DNA from: Pseudanabaena cinerea FACHB-1277
GTDB taxonomy: Bacteria; Cyanobacteriota; Cyanobacteriia; Pseudanabaenales; Pseudanabaenaceae
Direction of reading: 5' to 3'
Assembly (NCBI RefSeq): GCF_014696345.1
Contig: NZ_JACJPY010000011.1
Location: forward strand, 18,697 to 82,696
DNA: 64,000 bases
In this document: piece by piece, positions 63,569-64,000 of the stretch
How positions within the stretch are numbered: position 1 is the first letter of the stretch
Layout: each line of letters starts with the position of its first letter
Notes under the pieces: model-generated
What the model was told of the DNA's origin: nothing
What the model saw: only the letters and a program-made list of their open reading frames with translations
Database searches by the model: none
Position numbers and translations under genes: made by a program

Positions 63569-64000
63569 TTTATGTATGGTTAGCGCGATCGCCGATCCAG
63601 TAAGCCGCATTAATCAAACGTAACTCACCTTATTTTTCTGAAAGGTGACACGAATAGTGATTGCCACGATCTAAAAAAGCTAAAATAACAACAGACCATG
63701 ATCATTACTTGACTATGAACTAACTAAAAATCCTTACCGAATATCCCGATCGCCATCCTCCAAAACACAATCCGTGCTGAAATCCTACGAATGGAACAAG
63801 GCAAAAAACAGATAGAAAAGCGCGATCTAACAATAGACTTGTCGGGAAATAAAAGAAAGGTATAGAGGCAACTTCACATTTATTTCTGCACTTCAATCCA
63901 TTAGTAAATACTAAAGCCATAAGTTCAATAAGTTGAAGCATAACCAAGGTTTGATATCGGTTATCATCATCCCAATACGCAAAAAAAAAGATGATAAATA
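63569..64000. other. Right-edge spacer with a coding-like remnant
   Basis: No gene is supported. Between 63728 and 63862 a plus-strand frame without a start codon reads KSLPNIPIAILQNTIRAEIL and continues to RMEQGKKQIEKRDLTIDL before a stop, which resembles a decayed protein tail. The last 100 bases are A+T-rich. Confidence 0.3.

Noticed and set aside
1..64000. tRNA, rRNA, tmRNA or riboswitch (including B12 upstream of cbiET and cobN)
   Set aside because: No TPsiC-arm consensus with a matching cloverleaf and no recognisable B12-box was found by eye; a covariance-model search would settle it.

Overview
The window is chromosomal DNA from a filamentous, non-heterocystous cyanobacterium, most likely Pseudanabaena or a close relative. 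Three things point there: the octamer GCGATCGC (HIP1) is scattered through most genes; the gene content is cyanobacterial (clpR-clpP3, ndhD, glpX-type F/SBPase, ndbB, cobN, an HpsJ-like protein, a CYP110-like P450); and there is a complete 2-methylisoborneol (2-MIB) operon in the order cnbA-mtf-mic-cnbB, the order known from Pseudanabaena. The genus is inferred, not proven.

Layout. 0-13 kb: clpP3 (cut by the window edge) and clpR with heptanucleotide arrays between them, serS plus a YciO/Sua5-family gene, pyruvate kinase, a Uma2-family gene, a secreted FAD oxidoreductase, a DUF2232 protein, lgt, an aminotransferase and ndhD. 13-24.7 kb: cobalamin methyltransferase CbiET, mutL, aguB, yidD, a larC gene split by a -1 frameshift at an A9 run, queG, a J-domain/TPR protein, sodB, msrB and ribF. 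24.8-36 kb: a signalling block (GGDEF/EAL protein, Rcp1-type regulator, histidine kinase), ndbB, an HpsJ-like gene, a probable cyanoexosortase-associated gene, a multi-pass membrane protein and a TIGR03943-family protein.

36-42.3 kb is the accessory region. A TnpB remnant and a 211-bp MITE with 24-bp inverted ends and an 8-bp target duplication precede the 2-MIB operon. mtf methylates geranyl diphosphate and mic cyclises the product. The two flanking cnb genes, usually annotated as cyclic-nucleotide-binding or Crp-like, have no helix-turn-helix and instead read as Family 2B encapsulin (HK97-fold) shell proteins. The operon therefore looks like a two-shell-protein nanocompartment around a terpene cyclase. 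It is poorer in HIP1 sites than its surroundings and sits directly upstream of crtE, whose product belongs to the enzyme class that supplies prenyl diphosphates.

42.4-64 kb returns to core genes: crtE, a PAP2-type protein, an EVE-domain gene, ilvN, a glutathione peroxidase, a P-loop kinase, serA, a second TnpB remnant, a GAF protein, a large cobN carrying two translated repeat insertions, a P450, dapF, a NarL-type regulator, an Rnl1-like RNA ligase, an ArsC/Spx-family protein, a VOC protein overlapping purF, and glpX. The right edge holds decayed Rpn-family fragments.

Two dispersed repeat classes run through the window. One is a short element with core AGCGCAAAGCGCTGTA, found only between genes. 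The other is a C/G-run palindrome, intergenic in two places and inserted in frame in cobN. No tRNA, rRNA or CRISPR array was recognised.
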